Origin: Humulus lupulus
Lineage: Eukaryota; Streptophyta; Magnoliopsida; Rosales; Cannabaceae
Assembly: GCF_963169125.1 (NCBI RefSeq)
Contig: NC_084795.1
Location: 146,426,766-146,490,765, forward strand
Direction: 5' to 3'
DNA: 64,000 nucleotides
The notes under the pieces: generated by a model
The model's input: the letters and a program-made list of their open reading frames with translations, nothing else
Told to the model about the DNA's origin: nothing
Databases searched by the model: none
Position numbers and translations under genes: made by a program
In this document: in pieces, positions 44,732-55,425 of the stretch
Layout of the letters: each line of letters begins with the position of its first letter
Numbering within the stretch: the first letter of the stretch is position 1

Positions 44732-45353
44732 TGTTTAAACAAAAATGGTTTTTGATGATGTGGCAAATATTATTTACACATGGATTGACACGTGGCGGAA
44801 TTAAAGGGCAAATGTGCTGTTTGACTATCAACTAGAAGCGCGCCTCATCGTCAGTGTTAATTTTTGATACGACCAGGCTGGTCGTGAAGCCCAATTTATT
44901 TCCTTCTTAAGTTTTAATATAATATTAACTGCGTTTGAATATTTCTGCATAATGATCCTTGATACGCGATTGTTAAGGAAAGATAGGACACATTGGCATG
45001 TGTAGCTCTCCTTGAGCCTATAAATATGCATGAAATAGCTCAAGGAAGGGACTTTTGATTCATCAACTTTTTTGCTTAAGATTGAGAGAAAAAGAGCTAA
45101 AGTGAGTTGTTACCATCTTATTGTATTACGTCTAAGGTTTGTGAAACTCAAGAACCCTAGTTCTTTGATCATAACTTTAAGATTCAATAATAACAATATC
45201 ACTAAGTGGACGTAGGTCATTACCAATCACTGGGGCCGAACCACTATAATTCCTTGGTGTTTTTTCCCTTTCCATTAGATTATATTTTCAAGCGTCATTC
45301 TATATCCTGTTGTATTCTTGACTCCGTGTCGTTGGCTAATTTGAGGGTCAACA
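44732..45353 (+). repeat. Tat-B 3' LTR
   Basis: 622 bp, TGTTTAAACAAAAATGG to AGGGTCAACA. TATAAATA at 45019-45026. About 30 differences from the 5' LTR, mostly transitions, by manual comparison. Confidence 0.93.
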
Positions 45354-46830
45354 TGATGAAAGAAAGAACTTCTGATAATCTTTGTTAAAATATAGAAGTT
45401 CAACATTCATCAATCGATGGTCATTTGAGACTTGACCTCAATCCTGGAGTGAGTAATGAACTCCTATTTGTGCTTTTTTGACTTTTGACTTATCGGGTAA
45501 GGTTCAATATTCCTACGACCGAATTCCTTATATCATGGAGTCATAGAACTACAAGTGGCTGAGAACATACTTCACAGATATAGAATCTACTCCTTACTTA
45601 AACGAAACCAGATTAGTTGTTCCTTTTAGTGTTTATTCGAGACTTGAACAAAGAGCGCTCAATTTCTGTTAGAGAACAAAAATTTCATTCTATAATTAAA
45701 TTTATAGAATAATGTTCATTAGATGATCAATGGAACTAATTGATAAAGAAATAATAAAAGAGGCTAACGAACATTAAGACCTAGCTTTAATTATGAACAA
45801 CTATGGTCATAACTCATGCAATGCTAAATCAATGGACGACTTTATAATTATAGCTTCTAATAACATAAGACTGTAGTTTTGAGAGTTCAACTATGAATTT
45901 CTAGTGGAATAATTCATAGTTAATAAATTAATTAATGGAACTAAGAGTTAGTAAAATTAATTGAATTATTGGAGCTTAGAACTACGGGTCCATACTGTCC
46001 TCGTACTAGCTCGATAACATAGAGGAAGGATTTTAGTATTAAAAGAAAATAGTTAAAAATAATAAAGTATTATTTTTAATCTCACATAATAATATTATTT
46101 GTGAAATAATATTTAAAATATTATTTATGAAATAATATTTAATGGAAAATAAAATTATATTGATAATTATGTTAAATTAATTTTTAATGAAAATTAATTT
46201 AATCATATTTAATTTTGTGGTATAATTTTATACTGCATAAAATAATATGGGAAAGGCTCAAAAAATAGCATTTTATAGAGATAAAATACCACAGGGCCCA
46301 AAGCCCTGTACTTGGCGCCAACCACAGTCCAAATGGACTGTGGCCCATGCATAGGCCCAATGTGATTAGGGATAGGTCTTATTTCTATTGTTATATTAAT
46401 AGAATATAACATCAAGAAAAACTAATCAGATGCAATTAACATTATTTTGCCAAGAGAGAAAAATAGAGAACTTTGTTCTCTATGTATTGTGAGAAGAACA
46501 CTCTCTCATGTGTTGAGATTCAAAAGTGTGTTATTGTGTATCCTACCAAATAGCATAGACATACACTTGTCTCTTTCTCTTTGTGCGAGCCATAGTATAG
46601 AAGATGTTGGGTTAGGAGGCTAAGGCACTATTTGATCTACACGTGTTCTACATCTAGAAAAAATATCTGTAAGTTTCTATTTTATTCAGATTCATGGGCA
46701 TGAGAAAGATCCCATTCTAGTTATGGTTCCTAGAGTGATTCATTCTTATGCTTTAATAATTGTTATTATTGCATTGAAATACTATCCCATGCTTCCACTG
46801 CATTGTCAATCACATGATAAAAAACCATCA

Positions 46831-47310
46831 TGCGAGCAGGCATTTCAGAATCTGAAAACTCACATGGATGAACCCCCATATTATCAAAACCAACAGTTTG
46901 AGAATGTTTGTTCTTATACCTAGCCATGACACAAAATGCGGCTAGTGTCATATTTGTTCGAGAAGAAAATTGGGCGCAAAAATCGGTGTACTACGTGAGT
47001 AAAATGCTTTTGGGAGTTGAATCCAGATACCCTTTAATAGAAAAATTCGCGTTCAGCTTGATCTTGGCCTCGAGAAAACTCAGGCTATATTTATAGTCTC
47101 ACACCATCCACGTCTTAATCGATCAACCTTTAAGGCAGGTCTTCCAAAAACCTAAAATATCGGGTCAATTTGCTTAAGTGGGCCATCAAACTCAGTTACT
47201 TCGAGAAATTATATAAGCCACGCACAACAATCAAGAGTCAAACGCTCGCTGATTTTTCGGCAGAAGGCACAGGTTTTCAGGACGAGTCAATGAGAGAACC
47301 AGTGTAAGAG
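46831..47310 (+). pseudogene. Tat-A first RNase H
   Basis: It resumes directly after copia LTR K: CEQAFQNLKTHMDEPP, then (after stops) LYLAMTQNAASVIFVREE, KSVYYVSKMLLGVESRYP and FSLILASRKLRLYL. The catalytic Asp positions are not clearly kept. A frame change occurs near 46910. The equivalent Tat-B part is 38300-38750, and the domain order is the same. Confidence 0.8.
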
Positions 47311-47710
47311 TTGTGGAAACTCTTTGTTGATGGATCATCTAACAAAAACAGATCGGAGGGGGGGGGGGGGATAATTTTGATCTCACCTTAGGGACATCGA
47401 TTCCATACATCCCTGAGGTTACGATTTGAAGTGTCCAACAATGAAGCAGAGTACGAAGCTCTATTGGCGGGAATATGGGTGGAAAAAGAACTGAAAGTAA
47501 AGGCAATCCAATGTTATAGTGATTCCCAGCTCATGGTTAATCAGATATTGGGGGAGTATCAAGCTTGAGGTATCAAAATTGTGGCTTATCTAGCTAAGGT
47601 TAAAGATGAGTTGTTTGAGTTTGAATTCTGCTCCATTGAGCTAGTACCCCGCGAGCAGAATTCGAATGATGATGCTTTAGCCCGACTTGACACCACCAAA
47701 GAGGCGAATA
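47311..47710 (+). pseudogene. Tat-A second RNase H
   Basis: ELWKLFVDGSSNKN (Asp) is followed by an abnormal run of 13 G at 47358-47370 that shifts the frame. Then come RFEVSNNEAEYEALLAG (Glu), CYSDSQLMVNQI (Asp), one TGA, VAYLAKVKDELFEFEF and REQNSNDDALARLD. It is the archaeal-type RNase H typical of Tat elements. Confidence 0.82.
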
Positions 47711-47930
47711 CATTAAACGTAGTCCCAGTAGATTTCTTAGAACACCCAAGCATAGCAAAAGAACTAGTTGAGGTTGGAGTGATTGACAAAAAATTGACAT
47801 GGATAACCCCCATAATGGAGTACCTCACAACTGAAAAACAACCAAATGACCAAAAGGACACAAGAAAGTTATTATATCAAGTCCCACATTATTTTATGGT
47901 TGAGGGAATTCTCTACTGACGAGGGCATTC
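47711..47930 (+). pseudogene. Tat-A integrase, N-terminal start
   Basis: The frame from the second RNase H continues through LTWITPIMEYLTTEKQP and VEGILY to a TGA, then RGHS. There it is cut by solo LTR F. The reading continues after 50330. Confidence 0.8.
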
Positions 47931-50325
47931 TGTAGCATCCCAAATTTACCAATAAGGCTTAGGGCCTTGATTAGCGTGCCTGGAGGGCAATAATTGATTT
48001 ATTATGTTAATATGTGAATTTGATGAGTATGTGATTAGAAATGCATGTTTAGGTGGATTAAATATGCATGTGGGCCCCATTTGGCTATTAGGGGCATGTT
48101 TGTAATTTTAGCCCGTTGAGGGCATAAATGCTATATTTATGAATATTGTGATTGACACCACGAGTGAGTGGTGATATATTTGTGATGCACGATCCAAGAC
48201 AGTCCTAGGAAGTAGTTTAGCTAGAAAGTCACAACGGGGTCGAATACCTAGCTCGGGAGGAGCCTAGGGGTATTTTGGGTATATAATATGAGTTTGGGAT
48301 TTATTGAGTAACGAGTAGTAATTTAGTAATGATTTGGATATGTTGGGATTAGCGGGGATTTGTAGGAGTACTCGAGGACTTAGTAGGATATGGCTTATGA
48401 TGAAATTGCCCTTTGTGGCACTTGAGGATTATATATATTTAAGGGGCAATCTAGACCTTTTGGCAAGTGGATATACACTGTTTGGGAGATGGAACTCTAG
48501 AAAGACTTAAATAAAATAGAAGGAAAGGAGGGAAAAGAATAAAAAAGAACTCTCATCTCTCTCTCTCTTTCTCCATGGTGCTTGGTGTTGAAGGACTTTA
48601 GGCCAGAAATTCAAGGGTTCATGGCTTGAATTTGGGAGGCTATCAGCTTGGAATTCTGGGAATTAGTTTAGAGGCTTAGTTAAGTTCAAGGGCAAGCTTT
48701 TAACTCAATTTCTTTGTAGAATTCTACTGGGAAGTGATGTGGTTATGAGCTGAATTTGGGTTCTACTTTGTTGGTTTTGGGTTGAAGTTTTGCGAAGCTT
48801 AAGCTTAGGAATCTAAGAATTTAAGCTTGGAGTGGAATTGGAAGCAGCTCAGGGTCAAATTCCTACTTAAGGTAAGGATTCCTTTGAATTCTGAAATGAA
48901 TTTCTGGTGTGGTTTAAGTTTTTGTGAAATTTTAAACAACTAGGTGATTTGGAGCTAGGATGTGTGTTTGAGTTGGATTCTAGTGTTTATGTGCTGTTAT
49001 GTAGTTTATTTGGAGTTTTGGGTCGAATTGAAACTTGGGTATACTTGGGGAATGATTTGGGTAAGTTTTGGCTTGGGGAAAATGGTGGGAAAACCCAGTT
49101 TTCTTGGTTCATGTATGAGCGCCATGACCCTGTTCTTTTGAGCCGCGGCCCTGGGATGATTCAGGAATGGGAGCTCTGCTGGGCGCCGTGGTGCCTGTAG
49201 GGCTGTGCCGCGACGCGAGGCCATTTTTAGGGCCTTGAATTTTGTGTTTTTAGGGCTTTGGCCCAGGGGTCTCGGGGGACGCTTTTGCCACCTCATTTGG
49301 GGAAATGGGAGGTCTCGAGAGCACGGGATTGGTTCTGGGGTACGATTATGAGTCGTTTAGTAATGAGCATGTTACTTGTGTGTTGTGACTAGGTTTTCAG
49401 CGAGGCTCGGGTTAGAGGACTGTACTCGGGATTGTGGTGTTCAAGAAGCTCGGGACACAAGTAAGAAAACTGTTGTACCCATAAAGTAGGGCGTGGCCCT
49501 ATTGCTTGTATTGCAAAGCACAACCCTATTGATTGAATTGCAGGGTGTAGCCTTATTGTTTATGTTTAATGTATGTTTGAATATCTTTTGATTTTATGCT
49601 ATGTAATGCATATTTGTGAATGAACGGCGAAGGCCGGGAACGGCGAAGGCTAGAAACGGCAAAGGCCGAGAACGACAGGAAGCCGAGTACGGCAGGAAGC
49701 CGAGTATGGCAAGGGGCTGGGAATGACATTTAGCACGCAGAGTGCAAGCCGTTAGGGCAAGACCCTCCTAGGATGCTGGAGTCATCCTCTCAATGAAGAC
49801 CCTGAACCCAAGGCCTGGTAAAACGATTGGGACGACATGGCCGCTATGTGTTTAGCCTGTTGGCTGCTTTGTTATAGGCTGTTAATAGACAAGCATATGT
49901 TATTTGTTTTATGTTGAGTTTTCTTGCTGGGCTTTGGCTCACGGGTGCTCTGTGGTGCAGGTAAGGGCAAAGGAAAGGTTGACCAACTATGAGTATGGAG
50001 AGCGTGAAGCGATGGGTACATGTTCGGCCTACTTGGCTGTCACAACCAGGGTTATTTTGGGAAAATATAATGTATTTGGTTGATTTGTCGCTTAGGCCGA
50101 CCTTAAATGTATTTTGAGATGTAAAGCATTTACCAAACCATATTTTGGGATCCCAAATGTATAACGCTTTATGTTTTCAATAAATGACCACATTTTCATA
50201 TTAAATGTCTTTGGATGACTTTTTATTACAGTTTAGCTACACTTTTAACCTAAAACCTCGATTAGCGAGTAATTAGCACGTTTTAAACTCACTTAGTAAC
50301 GACCCTAAGGAAGTAGGGCATTACA
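47931..50325 (+). mobile_element. Tekay-related solo LTR F
   Basis: It runs TGTAGCATCCC to GGGCATTACA, 2395 bp, flanked by CATTC at 47926-47930 and 50326-50330. Its start (ACCAATAAGGCTTAGGG) and the CAGGTAAGGGCAAAGG block at 49959-49974 show kinship with the Tekay LTRs, but most of the sequence differs. It carries CCGCGG-type words at 49143-49220 and a minisatellite at 49621-49730. Confidence 0.9.
49621..49730. repeat. Minisatellite in LTR F
   Basis: About six imperfect units of 17-20 bp of the form GAACGGCGAAGGCCGG, drifting to GTACGGCAGGAAGCCGA. The preceding 49480-49560 also repeats an AGGG-rich word with 'CCCTATTG' two to three times. Confidence 0.8.
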
Positions 50326-50330
50326 CATTC

Positions 50331-50717
50331 ACTACCCCTCCTGTGGTGTGTTCTGCCTGAGGAAGCATAGACTATCCTACATGAGATACATGAAGGATTC
50401 TGCAGAGACCACGCTGGGGGGCAAAACCTGGCTCTAAAGATATTGAGGCAGGGCTATTTTTGGCCTATGCTCAAAAAGGACTCGGCCTTATATGTCCAAA
50501 AATGTGATAAGTGCCAACACTTTGCCACAATTGCTCGATCAGCACCCACGGAGCTAACCATGATTTCATCGCCCTAGCCATTTGTAGTGTTGGGGATCGA
50601 CCTAATTAGTTCACTACCAACAGGAAAAGGAGGAGTTTGCTATGCAGTTGTCGCCATCGACTACTTTACAAAGTGGGTCGAGGCTGAGCCTCTGGGGACC
50701 ATAACCTCGAAGAGAGT
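50331..50717 (+). pseudogene. Tat-A integrase, zinc finger and first catalytic Asp
   Basis: EIHEGFCRDHAGGQNLAL (both His), GYFWPMLKKDS and CDKCQHFA (both Cys) form the zinc finger. One TAG lies before PFVVLGIDLISSLPTG, which holds the first catalytic Asp. Then YAVVAIDYFTKWVEAEPL. Cut by solo LTR D at 50718. Confidence 0.87.
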
Positions 50718-53121
50718 TATAACGACCCAAATTCGCTAATAAGGCTTAAGGGCCTGATTAGTGTGCCTGGAGGGCATAATGGGAATTATGTGTGATTTTA
50801 ATGAGTAAGATGCATGATTATGATTTAAAGCATGTTATCTGACTACTTGAATATTTGAGATGCATGACTATGTGTATTAGTATGCATGTAGGCCCTGATT
50901 AGGTTAGAAGGGCATAATCATAATTTTGGCCATTACGGGCATAACTGTATTGATATATATGATAATTGTTGAGACCACATTATTATGTGGATATATCTGT
51001 GATCTGTGACTCGAGACGATCCTAGTGAGCAAAGTAGCGAGAAAGTCATGGCGGGGATTTATACTCGGCTCGGGGGGAGTCTAGGGGTATAAATGGGAAT
51101 TTAGTGAGTATATTGGAGTCTAGTTTTAACATCGAGGAATATAATTGGAGATTAGTTAGGTATCGGGAATTAAGCGGGAAATATTAGAGACACTCGAGGA
51201 GTTAGCGGGAATTGGGTAAAATGACTAAAATGCCCCTAAGTGGATTAAAGGGTTTAGACTTAATAGGGAGGGCATTAAGGTCATTTGGCTAGCAAGGGAT
51301 AGATATGCTGAGGCTTTATGCTAGTGGGAATTGAAGAAAGTAATAGAAGTCTGAAAGAAAGAAAAGAGAAAAGGAAGGGAAAACATAGTTGCATTCTCTT
51401 GGGTCGGTTTGTGGTTCTCTCACCACTTTTCTAGGGTTTTCTTGGAGCAAAGCTCAGAGGAGAGCAGGGTTAGGCTAAGCATCAAGAATCCTAAGCTAGG
51501 ATTGGAGAATTGGCAGAGGTTTAGCAGAAATACCCTAACACTTGAGGTAAGGTTCTATAGTTTCTTCAGTTTTTGGTTTTGGTTTTTGAACTTTGGTGCA
51601 TAAGCTGAGTTTGATGGGAACTTTAGGGAATTCAGGCCAAGGAGTGAGGAAGAGCAAGCTAAGGAGGTGTAGAGGTTGTCTTGAAATCGAAACTCCATTA
51701 AAGGTATGAATACTAAGCCTCTAACCCTGATGTTTTGACTGGTTTTGCTGAGTTTTTGAGCTTAGGGATAGCTATGGTGAATTTTCGGATTAGAGATGCA
51801 TGTGATTGGGTTTTGAGTATTTGGGGTGCTTGGGATGAGTGAAGTATGTTCATAAGGTTGTTTTTGTGTTTGGTAAAGGTTTGGAGAGGTTTTGGTTGAG
51901 TTTGGTTCGAGGAAATCACAGGAAGGGAAAAATGGTGTTGGTCTGTCTGTGACTAGCGCTACAGCGCTAGCCTTTGGGCGCTATAGCGCTAGGCCATGCA
52001 TGCTGAGGGGATTTTGCTTCTGTTTGTAGCACTGTAGCGCCCTTCCATGAGCGTGTAGCGCTACCCTGTTTTCTGAAGGGGATTTTAGGGTTGTTTGCAA
52101 GGGTTTTTGACCAAGGGTTTGGGGTTTGGTTCCACCACCTTTTTTGGTGTAACTAGGACTTCCCGGGGGCTCGGGATTAGCCCCGGGGCTAGATCTTGGA
52201 CTTGAGGTTTGATGATGACTTTGGCCTATGGTTGTGTTTAGGTGAGCGCTAGGGCTTGAGAGGGATCGTACTCAAGGAGTCGAGTGGTCAAAGCTAGCAA
52301 ATCGAAAGGTAAGAAAACTGCACCCGGTTATATGATTGTGATGGGGCTAAGTGCTCCCGATACTTGTATCGTGTCAATGATGGAATCGTGCCATGGGACA
52401 TGTGATAGCGGCCTAAGAGTGCCGAACATAACATTTGCGCACAGGGCGCGACTTGGCCACTGGTAGCCGAGGACAGCTTAATATTCACTGAGCTCGGTTT
52501 AAGCAGGCCGGAGTCAGTGGGATAACGGAGGGAGCAGCCTGAGGGCGCTAGCTCTAGTTATCATTTGTGAAATGTTATGTGATATGAGTTAATATGTTAG
52601 TATGTTGAATACTTGATTATAGTGGATGTTTATATGGTTGAGAATATGTGATGCAATATGAGATATTGATTTGTCTGTTGGTTGTTTATGCTTTGTTGCT
52701 GTGTTTTCTTGCTGGGCCTTGGCTCACGGGTGCTACGTGGTGCAGGTAAAGGCAAAGGCAAGCTGGACCAATCCTGAGATGGAGAGCTGCGGGGTTGAAT
52801 GTACATAGCCAGCTGTTCGATCGCCATGGTCGAGGAGTGGATCAGGACAGGGATTGCCTAACTGTTTGTTTTGCCTTAATATGGCTTGATATTGTATTTA
52901 AACCATATGTCTTTTGTAAACAGACTTTAAACCTAATATTTTTGGGATCCCGTGTAAACAGATAATGTTTCTTAGTGAAAATGTGGCTTCTGAGACCAAA
53001 ACATTTTAACCCTAGTTCCTCTATAGTTTCAGTAACACGTTTTTAATTAAATGACTTGATTAGCAAGTCCAGCACTTTATAAACACACAGTGTAGCGGTC
53101 TTGGCTATCCAGGGCGTTACA
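50718..53121 (+). mobile_element. Tekay solo LTR D
   Basis: It runs TATAACGACCC (mutated TGTAACGACCC) to CCAGGGCGTTACA, 2404 bp, flanked by AGAGT at 50713-50717 and 53122-53126. It is a close relative of L0 and of the LTRs at 3341 and 10957. AGCGCT palindrome cluster at 51951-52064. The CAGGTAAAGGCAAAGGCAAG block begins at 52743. Non-coding. Confidence 0.93.
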
Positions 53122-53849
53122 AGAGTTCTGGATTTTTTCATGAAGAACATCATATGCCGTTTTGGGCTCCCAAAGAAGATCGTGTCTGACAACGGAACTC
53201 AATAGTTTGATAGTGATCTTTTCACAAACTTTTGTGAGAATTACAGTATAACCAAGAGTTTTTCTTTAGTGGCGTATACGCAAGCTAACGGGCAGGTCGA
53301 GGTTGTAAATAAAACCCTAAAGGTGAGTTTAAAGAAGCTACTAGATGAAGCTAAGGGATTATGGCTCGAGCAGCTCCCGCAAGTACTTTGGGCCTATAGG
53401 ACCTTACATCGCACCTCCACAAGGCACACTCCCTTCTCTTTAACATTTGGAAGTGAGGCTATGCTCCCAATTGAGGCACTAGTGACGTCACATAGGCAGA
53501 AAACCTTCGAACAAGATCGAAACCATGACTTGCTCAACGCATCTCTGCACCTGATCCGGGAAAAATGGGAGGAGTCACAATTATAGCTCGCCCATTATCA
53601 ACAGAGAATTACTTGTTACTTTAAATCGAAGGTAAAAATATGTAGACTTAGAGTGGGTGACTTAGTGCTCCGAAGGGTGTTTTTGGCAAACAAAGATCCT
53701 AAAGATGGTGTATTGGGACCGAACTGGGAAGGACCGTGCTAGATTGTTGAAATCTTTCATGAAGGAACCTTCAAACTAGCTCGGTTAAGTGGAGAGTTGA
53801 TCCCACAGACCTGGAATGCTCTACATCTCAAAAAATACTATCAGTAATA
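53122..53849 (+). pseudogene. Tat-A integrase, core and C-terminus
   Basis: It continues from 50717: LDFFMKNIICRFGLPKKI, VSDNGTQ (second Asp), an extra TAG triplet, FDSDLF, then QANGQVEVVNKTLK (Glu). The open stretch 53269-53586 continues to EKWEESQL and a TAG. Then VGDLVLRRVFL and GPNWEGPC (GPY/F), ending with TAA or TAG near 53849. All three acidic residues remain, but three or more stops block it. Confidence 0.88.
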
Positions 53850-54737
53850 GGATGACTTTGTTAATTTTTAATGTTTTTAGTATTTTTCCGTGTAAGACTT
53901 ATTTATGAAAGCTATTCTATTTTAATATCACTTGATTTATACATAACTTAAACATAGAGCAAATATTTTTATCTTATTCTTGTGATGTATCACTTGCTCA
54001 TTTTGTAAAAGCGACCTAGAATACTTAATAATTTCTGATCACTTCGGGGGCATATAACCCTCTATAATCTTTGAAATATTCGACAAAATTTGATAAATTT
54101 TTTCAACTTAAAATTTGGAAAGTTGATTATTCTACGACTTTTTAAAGCTTGAATTTTAAAAGAAATTCAAAATATGAACTAAGTTAAGAAAATTCAAAGA
54201 AACAAAACCAAGAATTCAACTAGGAAAACTCCTGGATATAACCAGGTTCGAGGTCTGCTTCCTAATAGGTATAACACTATTAGGCGAGCAAACTCCTGGA
54301 TATAACCAGGTCCGAGGACTGATCCTAATAGGTATAATGCTATTAGGCAAGCAAACTCCTAGATATAACCAGGTTCGAGGCCTTATTCCAAATAGGTATA
54401 ATGCTATTAGGTGAGCAAATTTATGGATATAACCAAGTCATTGACCATAATTAACTGGTCGAGCCATTACACGTCTCAATCTAAAGATAACCCCTATGAT
54501 TGTGAATGTACAAGGACTTAAAGTTCATAAGCATAGCAAGATAATATGTTAAGGGGAGCAAAAAATTATTAGAGATTAATGAACATTTACTAACACAAGT
54601 ACATGAATACTTGAGGAAAAATAACTTTGAACTAAGCCCGAAGGTGATTGTTTCTATTTTTAAAAGCTTAATTACAATAGTTCCAAAGAACCTGAAATAA
54701 AGCATAAAAAAAAAAGGATGAGGGTGCCCTAAACATC
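53850..54737 (+). other. Tat-A spacer after pol
   Basis: Non-coding. Contains the polypurine-like CACTTCGGGGGCATATAA at 54040-54057 and the 64-bp tandem repeat at 54226-54436. The minus frame at 54481-54705 has no recognisable domain and is not called. Confidence 0.7.
54226..54436. repeat. 64-bp tandem repeat, 3.3 units
   Basis: Units begin AAACTCCTGGATATAACC at 54226, 54290, 54353 and a partial one at 54417. Each contains a short inverted word CCTAATAGG...ATTAGG around a TATAATGC core. No matching array is seen in Tat-B. Confidence 0.88.
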
Positions 54738-54826
54738 ACTGAGCTTCGATAACTTGCCCTTGTGATGTCTCCTCATTGTCCCCCCTTTCAGCAACTTTAG
54801 AAGCCTCCATGGTCTCGGAGGGCCCT
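54738..54826 (-). pseudogene. Tat-A antisense gene, C-terminal end
   Basis: The minus frame reads SETMEASKVAERGDNEE then QGQVIEAQ and a TGA at the left end. This corresponds to the C-terminal acidic tail of the Tat-B antisense gene (41204-41300). It is separated from the rest of the gene by solo LTR G. Confidence 0.65.
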
Positions 54827-55425
54827 TGTAATGCCCCGAAATCCCTAATGCGGTTTAATGGCTGGATTAGAAGGTCGGGAGGGCCATAATTGTTTAATTA
54901 TGCCATTAAATGATTATATGCATGTTTATGTGAATTATATTATAATATGATGTTAAATGCATGCATGTGGGTCCACATTTCATTACAGGGGTGTTTTGGT
55001 AATTTGGCCCGTTGAGGGCGTAATTGTATATTCGTATGCATGTCGATGACCTATAGTTGAGACCACATTATAATGTGGATTTGTTCGAGCTATTCAACAT
55101 GAGACGATCTTTGAATATTAATTAGCGGTTTAGTCATAACAGGTTTAAGTTCGGGGCTCGGGGTGAGTCTCGGGGTGATTTTAATGATTAGAGCGTTGTT
55201 GGGAATTAAAGGGTAACGGGATATGAATTAATGGTGTTTGAGAATATCGAGAATAGCGGGAATTGGAGAGCGTTAATTATGATTAACGAAATAGGTGGAA
55301 AATGTCAATTTTGCCCTTGGGAGCCTTTAGAAATCCTTATTTGACCTAGGGGTATTTTGGTCTTTTCACCCCTAGGATAGGACTAAGCCATTGAAGGCTA
55401 TAGAAAGAAGAGAAAACAGAGCATA

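Larger units (their letters stand above)
33620..45353 (+). mobile_element. Tat-B: nearly complete Tat-lineage gypsy element
   Basis: It is 11.7 kb with two 622-bp LTRs that differ at about 30 sites by eye (about 95% identical). Plus-strand order: LTR, gag, protease, RT, RNase H, second RNase H, integrase, then a spliced minus-strand gene, polypurine tract, LTR. This layout is that of Tat/Retand-type elements. About fifteen in-frame stops and four frameshifts inactivate it. The flanking 5-mers are CGAAG and TGATG, so the target duplication is imperfect. It sits inside copia LTR K. Confidence 0.93.
33253..46830 (+). mobile_element. Copia solo LTR K, hosting Tat-B
   Basis: It consists of 33253-33619 and 45354-46830, about 1.84 kb once Tat-B is removed. 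It starts TGTTGAGATTTGTGCCC, a usual plant copia LTR start, and ends in AACCATCA. TGCGA duplications flank it at 33248-33252 and 46831-46835. The Tat-A RNase H reading continues directly across. A TATA-like TATAAAAA lies at 33449-33456. There is no coding content. The right part (45354-46830) is AT-rich with CT-rich and purine-rich runs near 46490-46600. Confidence 0.82.
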
